Shown: positions 6,640 to 15,854, numbered from the stretch's first letter. The stretch is 21,023 bases of DNA from Scatosoma sp045537295 (GCA_045537295.1 JAZSPG010000101.1:1-21023), one strand, 5' to 3'. Numbers and translations are program-made. The notes: generated from the sequence alone by a model not told the origin.

Positions 6640-8064
6640 ATGGCTGTATTCGGTATTTTCGGAACGGAAACGCAAAACGTAGCGTCCAGCGCGTATTACG
6701 GGCTGTACGCGTTACAGCATAGAGGACAGGCAAGTTGCGGTATCGTAGTAAACGACGACGGCGTGTTCCATTCTTACAAGGACGCGGGGCTTGTCAACGA
6801 GGTGTTCACGCACAGAAAGTTAGACGAGCTGGGGCTTGGACAAATGGCGGTCGGCAACGTGCATTACGGTACTTCGGAAACGAAGGATATGATAAACGCC
6901 GAGCCTATGCTGGTGAACCATATCAAAGGACGGCTCGCCATATCCCACGACGGCGCGATTGTCAACTATGCGGAACTTAGAAAACAACTCGAATTAGAAG
7001 GCGCGATTTTCCATACGGCGAACGATATCGAAGTTATCGCGTATATGATAACCAAAGCGCGCCTTACGGCACGCTCTACGGAAGAGGCGATTAGCAAAGC
7101 GATGGAGTGGTTGAAAGGCGGATATTCGCTTTTGATTATGTCCCCGCAAAAATTGATAGCCGTGCGCGACGAAAACGGTTTGCACCCGCTTTGCTACGGT
7201 GTCCGTGGTGACGGGGAATACGTAATCGCAAGCGAGAGCTGTGCATTAAGCACCGTTGGCGCGACGTTCGTAAGAGAGTTAGACCCTGGTGAAATCGTGG
7301 TATTTTCCAAAGAGGGCGTAAAAAGCCTGCGTGAGCATTGTGATAAAAAACCCGAACGGCTTTGCGTGTTTGAGTATTTATATACCGCCCGTCCCGACTC
7401 GGTAATCGACAACTGTTCGGTGCATTTGGCGCGTAAAAGAGCGGGCGCGTTTTTAGCCAAAGCGCATCCCGTTGAAGCGGACGTCGTTATCGGCGCACCC
7501 GATTCGGGAATAGACGCGGCGATAGGCTATGCGGAGGAATCGGGCATACCCTACGGTTTGGGCTTAATTAAGAATAAATATATCGGTAGAACGTTTATTG
7601 ACCCCGGTCAAAACGTACGCGAGGACAAGGTAAAAATCAAGCTGAATCCCGTTGCGGAAACGGTACGCGGAAAACGCGTGATTTTGGTAGACGATTCCAT
7701 CGTCCGCGGAACGACCTGTACGCGCGTGGTCAAGCTATTGCGTGACGCGGGCGCGAAAGAAATCCACATTCGTTCTTCCGCCCCCGAATTCTTAAACCCC
7801 TGCTATTACGGCACGGATATCGGTTCGAAAACGGAGCTAATAGCCTGCAAATATACGGCGAAAGAGATGGCGAAGATTTTCGGCGCGGACTCGGTGGGAT
7901 TTTTGCCCTTGGAAGACGTGTTCAAATTAGGCGCGTCGGGGACTTGCCAAGGCTATTGCGCAGGTTGCTTTAACGGCGAATACCCCACGGAAGTACCTAC
8001 GGAAAGCTATGCAAGCAAGTACGATTATAAAATTTCAGAAAATAAAAAAACGGAGAATAAATAA
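6640..8064 (+). CDS. purF: Amidophosphoribosyltransferase (PurF) with altered glutaminase active site
   Basis: The family makes 5-phosphoribosylamine from PRPP and glutamine, the first committed purine step. The C-terminal phosphoribosyltransferase half looks normal: VILVDDSIVRGTT is the PRPP loop, and cysteines matching the Bacillus [4Fe-4S] ligands are present (LCVFEYLYTARPD, NPCYYG, YCAGCF). The N-terminal Ntn-glutaminase half keeps its fold motifs (ALQHRGQ, ASESCAL) but the chain starts MAVFGIFG where the family has a propeptide and then CGVFGI, so the nucleophilic N-terminal Cys is absent. His75 replaces the glutamine-binding Arg (VRYGT type), and Asp104-Gly replaces the oxyanion Asn-Gly; Asp129 is kept. 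No in-frame start upstream supplies a Cys at the right place, and AGGAG spacing fixes the ATG at 6640. It may use free ammonia or be a second, specialised PurF. 474 residues. Confidence 0.93.
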   Translation: MAVFGIFGTETQNVASSAYYGLYALQHRGQASCGIVVNDDGVFHSYKDAGLVNEVFTHRKLDELGLGQMAVGNVHYGTSETKDMINAEPMLVNHIKGRLAISHDGAIVNYAELRKQLELEGAIFHTANDIEVIAYMITKARLTARSTEEAISKAMEWLKGGYSLLIMSPQKLIAVRDENGLHPLCYGVRGDGEYVIASESCALSTVGATFVRELDPGEIVVFSKEGVKSLREHCDKKPERLCVFEYLYTARPDSVIDNCSVHLARKRAGAFLAKAHPVEADVVIGAPDSGIDAAIGYAEESGIPYGLGLIKNKYIGRTFIDPGQNVREDKVKIKLNPVAETVRGKRVILVDDSIVRGTTCTRVVKLLRDAGAKEIHIRSSAPEFLNPCYYGTDIGSKTELIACKYTAKEMAKIFGADSVGFLPLEDVFKLGASGTCQGYCAGCFNGEYPTEVPTESYASKYDYKISENKKTENK

Positions 8065-8066
8065 TT

Positions 8067-9095
8067 ATGGCGATTTCTTACAAAGACAGCGGTGTAGACG
8101 TAACGAGAGGCTACAAGGCAGTAGAACTTATGAAAAAACACGTGAAATCCACCTATAACGACAACGTTATCGGCGACCTTGGCTCGTTCGGCGGATTTTT
8201 CTCGATTGCAGGCGAAAAGATGGAAGAACCCGTCTTAGTCGCAGGTACGGACGGCGTAGGCACAAAACTCAAATACGCGTTCGTGTTAGAAAAACACGAC
8301 ACTATCGGTATCGACGCGGTGGCAATGTGCGTGAACGATATCGTATGCCAAGGCGCAAAACCCTTGTTCTTCCTCGATTATTACGCTTGTGGGAGATTAT
8401 ATCCCGAATCCGAATCGGAAGTAGTGAAAGGGATAGCGGACGGCTGTAAACAAGCGGGTTGCGCGCTTATCGGCGGGGAAACGGCGGAAATGCCTGGTTT
8501 TTACCCCGACGGCGAGTACGACTTAGCAGGTTTTGCGGTAGGGATTGTAGACAAGAAAAAGGTTATCAACGGCAAGAACATTCAAGCGGGCGACGTGCTT
8601 ATCGGCTTAAAATCAACGGGGGTACATTCCAACGGTTATTCGCTCGTTAGAAAACTGTTCGGCGACAGCGACAAAACGGCGCTTGAAACGTACGACGAAG
8701 AACTCGGCGCAACGCCAGCGGAAGTCTTGTTGAAACCGACGAGAATTTACGTAAAGAGTATCCTCGCGTTAATTGAAAAAGTAACGGTAAAAGGTATCGC
8801 GCACATCACGGGCGGTGGCTTTATCGAAAATATCCCCAGAATTTTACCCGAGGGCGTGTCCGCGGAAATTGATAAAAATTCCTACGAAGTACCCCCCGTA
8901 TTCAAGGTAATGCAAAAACGCGCGGGAATTACCGACGAACAAATTTACAACACCTTCAATATGGGTATCGGTATGGTCGTATGCGTAGCGCCCGAGGACG
9001 TAGAAAGCGCAATGGCAAGCTTGCAAGCGACGGGCGAAGAAGTCGTGGTTATCGGTAAAGCGGTAGCGGGCGATAGAAAGGTTATCTTAAAATAA
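8067..9095 (+). CDS. purM: Phosphoribosylformylglycinamidine cyclo-ligase (AIR synthetase)
   Basis: A 342-residue cytosolic enzyme that closes the imidazole ring, turning FGAM into AIR with ATP. Family motifs are clear: the Gly-rich GDLGSFGGFF near residue 35, VAGTDGVGTKLK (nucleotide and metal site), CVNDIVCQGAKPLFFLDY, GGETAEMPGFY and the C-terminal GGGFIENIPRILP. It is related to the PurL ATPase domains. The ATG lies 2 nt after the purF stop, with its GGAG site inside the purF end, so the two are translationally close. All expected catalytic regions are present and the length is normal. Confidence 0.97.
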   Translation: MAISYKDSGVDVTRGYKAVELMKKHVKSTYNDNVIGDLGSFGGFFSIAGEKMEEPVLVAGTDGVGTKLKYAFVLEKHDTIGIDAVAMCVNDIVCQGAKPLFFLDYYACGRLYPESESEVVKGIADGCKQAGCALIGGETAEMPGFYPDGEYDLAGFAVGIVDKKKVINGKNIQAGDVLIGLKSTGVHSNGYSLVRKLFGDSDKTALETYDEELGATPAEVLLKPTRIYVKSILALIEKVTVKGIAHITGGGFIENIPRILPEGVSAEIDKNSYEVPPVFKVMQKRAGITDEQIYNTFNMGIGMVVCVAPEDVESAMASLQATGEEVVVIGKAVAGDRKVILK

Positions 9096-9100
9096 GACTT

Positions 9101-9718
9101 ATGAAAAAAATAGCGGTATTTGCGTCGGGTGGCGGTACGGATTTTCAATCGGTTATCGACGCCAACGAACGCGAACAGTTTTGCGAAATTGAATATTTAG
9201 TAGCGTCCAAACAAAATATCGGCGCGATTGACCGTGCGCAAAATCACGGGATAAAAACGCTCGTTTACGACAAAGAGAAATTTTCGAGTAAGGACGAATT
9301 TTACGCGTATATCGCCAAGACCTTAAAGGCAAACGGCGTGGAATATATCGTGTTGGCGGGTTGGTTACTCGTCGTACCGCCCGCGTTTATCAAAGAGTTT
9401 GAAAACGCGATAATCAATATCCACCCCTCGCTCATTCCCGCCTTTTGCGGTATGGGCTATTACGGACTTAGAGTACATACCTCAGCGATTGAATACGGCG
9501 TAAAATTAAGCGGAGCGACGGTGCATTTCGTATCCAGCGAAGTGGACGGCGGAGCGATTATTATGCAACGCGCGGTGGAAGTAAAATTTGACGATACGCC
9601 CGAAAGTTTGCAACAAAGAATTTTGAAAGTTGAACACGAAATGCTACCGCTTTGCGTAAAACTGTTATGCGAGGGTAAAATTCAAGTTATCGGCAGAACG
9701 GTAAAAATCGCCGATTGA
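9101..9718 (+). CDS. purN: Phosphoribosylglycinamide formyltransferase
   Basis: A 205-residue enzyme that transfers a formyl group from 10-formyl-tetrahydrofolate to GAR. The N-terminal FASGGGTDFQSVIDA phosphate loop, catalytic INIHPSLIPAF (Asn and His), GATVHFVSSEVDGGAII carrying the catalytic Asp, and the LAGW folate-site segment are visible. The sequence has the slightly longer GMGYYGLRVH loop after the catalytic segment that many clostridial PurN proteins share. Its ATG is 5 nt after the purM stop; the gene ends 20 nt before purD. Cytosolic, third of the ring-building steps encoded here. Confidence 0.96.
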   Translation: MKKIAVFASGGGTDFQSVIDANEREQFCEIEYLVASKQNIGAIDRAQNHGIKTLVYDKEKFSSKDEFYAYIAKTLKANGVEYIVLAGWLLVVPPAFIKEFENAIINIHPSLIPAFCGMGYYGLRVHTSAIEYGVKLSGATVHFVSSEVDGGAIIMQRAVEVKFDDTPESLQQRILKVEHEMLPLCVKLLCEGKIQVIGRTVKIAD

Positions 9719-9738
9719 GAAAAACAGGGAGAATAAAT

Positions 9739-11013
9739 ATGAACGTTTTGGTTATAGGCAACGGCGGAAGAGAACACGCAATCGTGCAAGCGCTTTATAA
9801 ATCGCCGAAAGTAGATAAAATTTACGCAATGAAAGGGAACGCGGGTATAGGCGAACTTGCCGAGCTTATCAACCTTGATTATTGCGATATAAAAGCGGTG
9901 GGCGACTGGGTGGATAGTCATAAAGAAATTGACTATACGGTAATTGCGCCCGACGACCCGTTAGCGTTAGGTCTTGCGGACGAGCTGGAAAACCGCGGTC
10001 ACCGCGTTTTCGGACCGAGAAAGAACGCCGCGATTATCGAGGCGAGCAAAGCTTTTTCTAAGGAGCTTATGAAAAAGTACAATATTCCTACGGCGAAATA
10101 CGAAACCTTTTCCTCGTATGAGGAGGCAAAGGCGTATATCGAGGTTTGCGATATTCCCGTCGTCTTAAAAGCGGACGGGCTTGCACTTGGTAAGGGGGTT
10201 TTGATTTGCAAAACGCGCGAAGAGGCAAGAGAGGGTATCAAGGAAATGATGCTGGATAAAAAATTCGGTTCGGCGGGCAACAAAGTCGTCGTGGAAGAAT
10301 TTTTAGAAGGTCCTGAGGTTTCCGCACTCGCGTTCACCGACGGCAAAACGATAAAACCTATGATAACGAGTTGCGACCATAAACGCGCGAAAACGGGCGA
10401 CGAGGGCTTGAATACAGGCGGTATGGGAACGTTCGCGCCCGCACATTTCTACGGCGAAAAGACGGCGAAAGAGGTGATGGAACGCATTATGATTCCTACA
10501 ATGAACGCTATGAACGCCGAGGGTCGCACCTTTAAGGGCGTGTTGTATTTCGGACTGATGAAAACCAAAGACGGAATGAAAGTGATTGAATACAATTCCC
10601 GCTTCGGCGACCCCGAAACGCAGGTAATTCTGCCTATGCTCAAAACCGACCTGATGGAAATTTTCGAGGCGGTCACGGACGAGCGTTTAGACGAGGTGAA
10701 TATTGAGTGGGCGGACGGTGCTTGCGTATGCGTGGTGCTGGCAAGCGGTGGCTATCCTGAGCATTACGAAAAAGGCAAGGAAATCACGTTCGGCGATTTG
10801 GACGAAGATATCATCTTGTGTCACGCAGGTACGGCGGTAAAGGACGGTAAAATTGTGACGAGCGGTGGTAGAGTGCTGGGTGTTTGCGCCAAGGGCGCGG
10901 ATATAGAAAGCGCGCGCAAAAAAGCGTACGCCAACGTAGAAAAAATCCACTTTGACGGTATGTACTACCGCACGGATATCGGTATTAAATACCGCGATAT
11001 AATTAAGGAATAA
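9739..11013 (+). CDS. purD: Phosphoribosylamine--glycine ligase (GAR synthetase)
   Basis: A 424-residue ATP-grasp ligase joining glycine to 5-phosphoribosylamine. MNVLVIGNGGREHAI is the N-terminal signature; SKAFSKELMKKYNIPTA begins the ATP-grasp domain, VVLKADGLALGKGV binds the nucleotide, and CDHKRAKTGDEGLNTGGMG plus YNSRFGDPETQ form the catalytic core. ATG 9739 is chosen because AGGGAG precedes it and the family begins at MxVLVIG; the frame is open back to a TTG at 9715 overlapping the purN stop, but that lacks support. Its substrate is the unstable product of PurF, so it needs that step nearby. Followed 21 nt later by purL. Confidence 0.96.
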   Translation: MNVLVIGNGGREHAIVQALYKSPKVDKIYAMKGNAGIGELAELINLDYCDIKAVGDWVDSHKEIDYTVIAPDDPLALGLADELENRGHRVFGPRKNAAIIEASKAFSKELMKKYNIPTAKYETFSSYEEAKAYIEVCDIPVVLKADGLALGKGVLICKTREEAREGIKEMMLDKKFGSAGNKVVVEEFLEGPEVSALAFTDGKTIKPMITSCDHKRAKTGDEGLNTGGMGTFAPAHFYGEKTAKEVMERIMIPTMNAMNAEGRTFKGVLYFGLMKTKDGMKVIEYNSRFGDPETQVILPMLKTDLMEIFEAVTDERLDEVNIEWADGACVCVVLASGGYPEHYEKGKEITFGDLDEDIILCHAGTAVKDGKIVTSGGRVLGVCAKGADIESARKKAYANVEKIHFDGMYYRTDIGIKYRDIIKE

Positions 11014-11034
11014 ATAAACGGTTAGGATATAGAT

Positions 11035-14000
11035 ATGATTTACAGAATTTTTGTAGAAAAGAAAGACAACGTACAGGCGCGCAAAGAGCAAGCGGACATC
11101 AAAACCCTGCTCAACATTTCCGCGGAAGATTTCAGATTACTGCTTCGTTACGACGTAGAGGGTTTGAGCGAAGAAGAACTCAATTCCGCTTTGCCCTCGG
11201 TATTTTCCGAACCGCCCGTAGACGAGGTATATTTGGAAGAAATCCAAATCCCTGACGGCTACAAAGCGTTTGCGGTAAGCTATTTAACGGGTCAGTACGA
11301 CCAACGCGCCGACAGCGCGGCGCAATGCGTACAGCTGTTGACGAGAAAATCCCGTCCGCTCGTAAAATGCGCGAAAGTGTATTTGGTGAAAGGCGTAACG
11401 GACGCCCAGCTCGACGCTATCAAAAAGCACTTAATCAACCCCGTGGAAAGCGAGGAAGTGGGTTTTGAAAAACCCGAAACGCTCGCGCGTACCGCGGTAG
11501 AGGGCGCACCCGTACAAGAAGTAGCGGGCTTTATCGATATGACGGACGAGCAAATCACCGCGTACCATAAAAATATCGGTTTTGCAATGAGCGCGCTGGA
11601 TTTGGCGTTCGTTCGCGATTATTTCAAGAGCGAAAACCGCAATCCTACCGAAACGGAATTAAAGGTTATCGATACGTACTGGTCGGACCATTGCCGTCAC
11701 ACGACGTTCGCAACCGAATTAAAGACGATTAAAACGGCGACGGAAAACACGACGATTAAAAAGGCGTGCCATTTATACGCGGATTTATACCAAGAAATCA
11801 ACGGTAGCCGTCCCGACAAATATCCTTGCCTTATGGACTTAGCGACTATCGGTGCGAAGAAATTAAAGCGCGACGGCAAGCTGGACAACTTGGATATTTC
11901 CGACGAAATTAACGCTTGTTCTATCTGTATCGAAGCGGAAATCGACGGTAAGGTAGAAAAATACCTCGTTATGTTCAAAAACGAAACGCACAATCACCCT
12001 ACGGAAATCGAACCCTTTGGCGGTGCTGCGACCTGCTTAGGCGGAGCAATTCGCGACCCGCTTAGCGGAAGAACGTACGTATACCAAGCAATGCGTGTTA
12101 CGGGCGCGTCTGACCCTCGTGAAAAATTAGAGGACACGCTCGCGGGTAAATTACCCCAACGCGCGATAACGCAACGCGCGGCGGCGGGTTTCTCGTCGTA
12201 CGGCAACCAAATCGGTTTGGCGACGGGTATTGTTGACGAGGTTTATCACGAGGGCTATAAAGCGAAACGCTTAGAAACGGGTTTTGTCGTCGGCGGGGCA
12301 AGACGGGATATGGTATACCGCGAAACGCCTAAGGCGGGCGACGTTATCATCTTGCTCGGCGGAGAAACGGGACGTGACGGTTGCGGTGGTGCAACGGGTT
12401 CGTCCAAGGCACACGACGCGCACTCGGTAGAAACCTGCGGAGCGGAAGTGCAAAAAGGGAACGCGCTCACCGAACGCAAATTGCAACGTTTGTTCTTAAA
12501 CAAATCGGCGACGACGAAAATTAAAAAATGTAACGACTTCGGCGCGGGCGGTGTTTCCGTTGCAATCGGCGAACTTGCCGACGGTTTGGATATTGATTTA
12601 GACCGCGTACCTAAAAAATACGAGGGCTTAAACGGTACGGAACTTGCCATTTCCGAATCGCAAGAGCGTATGGCGGTGGTGGTAGCCAAAGAAAACGTAG
12701 ACGCGTTTATCGCGCTTGCGGGCGAGGAAAACCTTTCGGCTACGCCCGTAGCAGTGGTGACGGATACGGGTAGAATGAGAATGCTTTTCAAGGGCAAGGC
12801 TATCGTGGATATTTCCCGCGAATTTCTTAACACCAACGGCGTAAAGCAAGAGGCGGACGTGGAAATTTGCGATAAAAAGACGACTTGGTTTGATAAAAAA
12901 CAAGGCACGCAATTTGCAGAAGAAACGAAAAAAGTATTGTCCGACTTGAACGTTTGCGCAAAGAAAGGCTTGTCGGAAACGTTCGACTCAACTATCGGTG
13001 CAAGAACGGTGTATATGCCTTGGGGCGGTAAAACCCAACGCACGCCCGCGATTGCAATGTCCGCAAAAATTTGCGGAGGCGAGACGGACGTTTGTACGGT
13101 ATCCGCGTACGGCTACTCGCCGTATTTAATGGAAACCAGTCCCTTTGTCGGCGCGGTGTATTCGATAATCGGTTCGGTGTCCAAGGTAGTGGCAACGGGC
13201 GCGAAATACAGCGATATCCGCTTAACCTTACAGGAATTTTTCCAAAGAATGACGGGCGAGGCAAAGGTTTGGGGCGTACCCGCATCCGCGCTTTTGGGCG
13301 CGCTGTATGCGCAAATCGGCTTAGGACTCGGCGCTATCGGCGGTAAGGACTCTATGAGCGGTACGTTCGAAAGTATCCACGTTCCGCCCACGTTAATTTC
13401 CTTCGCACTTGCGCCTGCAAAGGCAAGTAAATTAATTACCAATGTTTTGAAAGGCGGGGAAGAGCTTTACTATATCCCTCTGCCTAAGGACGAGAATTTC
13501 GTACCGAATTTTGAAGGCGTAAAAGCCGTTTACGAAGAGGTTTATAAAAATATTGAAAACGGCAACGTCACCTTTGCGACGGTCGTAGAAAACGGCGGTA
13601 TCGGCTCGGCGGTAATTAAGTCCGCGCTGGGCAATAGCCTTGGCGTTTCGTTCGATATGACGGCGGACGAACTGTATACCGAGGCATACGGCGATTTGGT
13701 GGTTTCTATGAAGGATACGAGCGCGTTTAACGGTGCGATTTTGACAAAACGCATAGGGCAGGTATGCGGTGAAGCGTTCGTTTGCGACAATCAAAGCGTC
13801 AGTGTAGACACCGCGTCTAACGCGTATATGGGTACGTTGGAAAGCGTATTCGCGACGACGGCAAGCGCCGAGGGCAAAGCTATGGACTGCGACTATACGG
13901 CGGGCGTGAAGTATAAAAATATATCGACGAAAACGGCGAAACCGCGCGTATTCATTCCCGTATTCCCCGGCACGAATTGCGAGCTAGATACGGCGAGAAG

Positions 14001-14736
14001 ATTTATCCTTGCGGGAGCGGAAGTCGAAACGGTCGTAGTTAGAAACCGCACTTCTGCGGATATCGAGGACAGCGTTGAAAGAATTGTAAAAGCCATTAAA
14101 AACGCAAATATCGTAGCTTTCCCCGGCGGGTTCTCGGGCGGTGACGAACCGGACGGTAGCGGTAAATTTATCGCGACGACGTTTAGAAACCCGTATATCG
14201 CGGAACAGCTTGAAGAGTTGTTGAACAACCGCGACGGCTTGGCTCTGGGTATTTGCAACGGTTTCCAAGCGTTGATAAAATTAGGGCTTGTGCCGTTCGG
14301 ACACGTAACGGAAATGACGGCAAGCTCGCCCACGCTTACGTTTAATAATATCTCCCGTCACGTTTCGACGATGGTAGATTTGCGCGTGGCGTCCAACCTC
14401 TCGCCTTGGCTTTCGGCTTGTAAGGTAGGGGAAATTTATAAAGTACCCGTATCGCACGGCGAGGGAAAAATCGTTGCGCCGATTTCGGCTTTGGAAGAAA
14501 TGAAAAAGAACGGTCAAATCGCAACGCAGTACGCCGATTTAAGCGGGAACGCGACGATGGTATCGCCGTACAATCCTAACGGCTCGACGTGGGCGATAGA
14601 GGGTATCACCTCGCCCGACGGCAGAGTGCTTGGTAAGATGGGTCACAGCGAGCGTATCGGGGACAACCTGTATAAGAACATCGAGGGCAACTTCGATATG
14701 AAGATTTTTGAAAGCGGTGTAAAATACTTCAAATAA
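11035..14736 (+). CDS. purL: Phosphoribosylformylglycinamidine synthase, single-chain
   Basis: A 1233-residue fused enzyme converting FGAR, glutamine and ATP to FGAM. Order: N-terminal PurS-like region (about 1-160), linker with VIDTYWSDHCRHTTF, ATPase domain with FKNETHNHPTEIEPFGGAATCLGG, second PurM-like half with GGKDSMSGT, and a C-terminal class I glutaminase from about residue 967. The glutaminase triad is intact: Cys1074 in LGICNGFQ, His1204 and Glu1206 in GKMGHSER. This contrasts with the altered glutaminase of PurF in the same operon. The single-chain form replaces the separate PurS, PurQ and small PurL of Bacillus. Last clear purine gene of the operon; the next gene begins 57 nt later in the same direction. 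Confidence 0.97.
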   Translation: MIYRIFVEKKDNVQARKEQADIKTLLNISAEDFRLLLRYDVEGLSEEELNSALPSVFSEPPVDEVYLEEIQIPDGYKAFAVSYLTGQYDQRADSAAQCVQLLTRKSRPLVKCAKVYLVKGVTDAQLDAIKKHLINPVESEEVGFEKPETLARTAVEGAPVQEVAGFIDMTDEQITAYHKNIGFAMSALDLAFVRDYFKSENRNPTETELKVIDTYWSDHCRHTTFATELKTIKTATENTTIKKACHLYADLYQEINGSRPDKYPCLMDLATIGAKKLKRDGKLDNLDISDEINACSICIEAEIDGKVEKYLVMFKNETHNHPTEIEPFGGAATCLGGAIRDPLSGRTYVYQAMRVTGASDPREKLEDTLAGKLPQRAITQRAAAGFSSYGNQIGLATGIVDEVYHEGYKAKRLETGFVVGGARRDMVYRETPKAGDVIILLGGETGRDGCGGATGSSKAHDAHSVETCGAEVQKGNALTERKLQRLFLNKSATTKIKKCNDFGAGGVSVAIGELADGLDIDLDRVPKKYEGLNGTELAISESQERMAVVVAKENVDAFIALAGEENLSATPVAVVTDTGRMRMLFKGKAIVDISREFLNTNGVKQEADVEICDKKTTWFDKKQGTQFAEETKKVLSDLNVCAKKGLSETFDSTIGARTVYMPWGGKTQRTPAIAMSAKICGGETDVCTVSAYGYSPYLMETSPFVGAVYSIIGSVSKVVATGAKYSDIRLTLQEFFQRMTGEAKVWGVPASALLGALYAQIGLGLGAIGGKDSMSGTFESIHVPPTLISFALAPAKASKLITNVLKGGEELYYIPLPKDENFVPNFEGVKAVYEEVYKNIENGNVTFATVVENGGIGSAVIKSALGNSLGVSFDMTADELYTEAYGDLVVSMKDTSAFNGAILTKRIGQVCGEAFVCDNQSVSVDTASNAYMGTLESVFATTASAEGKAMDCDYTAGVKYKNISTKTAKPRVFIPVFPGTNCELDTARRFILAGAEVETVVVRNRTSADIEDSVERIVKAIKNANIVAFPGGFSGGDEPDGSGKFIATTFRNPYIAEQLEELLNNRDGLALGICNGFQALIKLGLVPFGHVTEMTASSPTLTFNNISRHVSTMVDLRVASNLSPWLSACKVGEIYKVPVSHGEGKIVAPISALEEMKKNGQIATQYADLSGNATMVSPYNPNGSTWAIEGITSPDGRVLGKMGHSERIGDNLYKNIEGNFDMKIFESGVKYFK

Positions 14737-14793
14737 AATTAAAAAAATATCCGAAATTGTGTACGGGAATTCGGCTATCGAGGTAAGGGGAAA

Positions 14794-15543
14794 ATGATAG
14801 ACATTCATACACATATACTACCGAATATGGACGACGGAGCGAGTAGCGTAGAGGTTTCTGCGGAGCTTTTGAGGATGGAGGCGGAACAAGGCGTACGCGA
14901 AATCGTGCTTTCGTCGCACTACTACGGCAAGAACACCGTAGAGGAATTTATTCAATTACGCCAAGAGGCGCTAAACAAGATACAAGCGGTTATTCCCGAC
15001 GGAATAAAGGTGCGTTTGGGTGCGGAGGTGCTAATGACGGGCATTAACGACCCAAGCGACGAAACGCTTTGCGCGCTCGCGATAGAGGGAACGAAATGCG
15101 TGTTGTTGGAGTTTCCGTTTACGCTTAGATGGTCGCCGTTGCTCTTTGAACGGGTGTCCGATTTTATCGCGGAAACGGGCTATACGCCGATTATTGCGCA
15201 TACCGAGCGGTATTTAGAGGTAATGAAAAACCCGTCGTTAGTCACGCAATTCGTGCAGATGGGCTGTTTAATCCAGTTAAATTCCTGCGCGTTTATCGAA
15301 AAGCGAACGAGGCGTTTGGCGCTTGCGCTTGTAAAACACGGTTTGGTGCATTGTTTGGGTACGGACGCACACGATTTAGATAGGCGTTCACCCGATTACG
15401 CCGAGGCAAAGGCACTTATGGAAAAGTGGGGTTATGCGTCCGAATGGAACGAAATCCAATGGCAAATGGGCAAAATTTTAGCAGGCGAAAGGGTGAATAA
15501 ACCGTACGGCAAGGTAAAAAAATTCGGTCGGATTTATTATTGA
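14794..15543 (+). CDS. CpsB/CapC (YwqE)-type PHP-domain tyrosine phosphatase
   Basis: A 249-residue PHP metal-dependent phosphatase. Motifs: DIHTHILPNMDDGA at the N-terminus (two metal His residues and Asp-Asp-Gly), VLSSHYYG, LGAEVLMTG, PIIAHTERY and LGTDAHDLDRR. The CpsB/YwqE group dephosphorylates bacterial tyrosine kinases that control capsule or exopolysaccharide synthesis. No tyrosine kinase or polysaccharide gene is in the window, so its partner lies elsewhere or its substrate differs. It follows purL by 57 nt with a good AAGGGG site, and no convincing terminator separates them, so read-through from the purine operon is plausible. Confidence 0.9.
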   Translation: MIDIHTHILPNMDDGASSVEVSAELLRMEAEQGVREIVLSSHYYGKNTVEEFIQLRQEALNKIQAVIPDGIKVRLGAEVLMTGINDPSDETLCALAIEGTKCVLLEFPFTLRWSPLLFERVSDFIAETGYTPIIAHTERYLEVMKNPSLVTQFVQMGCLIQLNSCAFIEKRTRRLALALVKHGLVHCLGTDAHDLDRRSPDYAEAKALMEKWGYASEWNEIQWQMGKILAGERVNKPYGKVKKFGRIYY

Positions 15544-15555
15544 TGAAAAAATAAA

Positions 15556-15600
15556 CAAAAATTTCCACGCAAAATAGCGCGTAAGCGGTTGAAATTTTTG
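15556..15600. repeat. Inverted repeat downstream of the PHP gene, overlapping the next promoter
   Basis: Perfect 10-bp arms CAAAAATTTC (15556-15565) and GAAATTTTTG (15591-15600) with a 25-nt interior. It may terminate the PHP transcript, but the right arm covers the last part of the TTGAAA -35 box, so it could also be a regulatory site. Confidence 0.5.
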
Positions 15601-15617
15601 CGGGAAAGTGCTACAAT
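15589..15617 (+). promoter_or_regulatory. Sigma-A promoter for the DUF1858 gene
   Basis: TTGAAA at 15589-15594, a 17-bp spacer, and TACAAT at 15612-15617 with an upstream TGC (extended -10). It lies 36 nt before the ATG at 15654. Confidence 0.82.
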
Positions 15618-15653
15618 GAAAGAGCAAAAAATAAAAAAAGGAGAAAGATAGAT

Positions 15654-15854
15654 ATGGCTAAAATTACGGCGGACACTTTAATAGCGGATTGCTTGCAAAT
15701 CAATCCTAACGCGCCTGAAATTTTGATGTCGGCAGGAATGCACTGCTTCGGATGCGCGATGGCGCATGGCGAAACGGTAGCGGAGGCAGTAGCGGTACAC
15801 GGCGAAGACCTCGACGCATTGCTTGCAAAGCTTAACGAAGGCTTAGAAGACTAA
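15654..15854 (+). CDS. DUF1858 small redox-disulfide protein
   Basis: A 66-residue cytosolic protein of the DUF1858 family, often labelled hybrid-cluster-protein-associated redox disulfide protein. The conserved GMHCFGCAMAHGET segment carries a Cys31-x-x-Cys34 pair, preceded by the typical DTLIADCLQINP helix and followed by EAVAVHGEDLDALLAKLN. A redox or metal role is presumed from the cysteines; no biochemical function is established to my knowledge. It has its own promoter and terminator-like hairpin, so it is a single-gene unit. An AGGAG site sits about 11 nt before the ATG. Confidence 0.93.
   Translation: MAKITADTLIADCLQINPNAPEILMSAGMHCFGCAMAHGETVAEAVAVHGEDLDALLAKLNEGLED

Noticed and set aside
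6640..6660. Longer PurF start that would restore the N-terminal Cys
   Set aside because: The frame is open upstream into purE but has no start codon with a ribosome site, and the Cys codons there are not followed by a GVFGI-like sequence.
14752..14774. Terminator between purL and the PHP gene
   Set aside because: Only a 7-bp stem with a bulge and no T tract follows; too weak to call.
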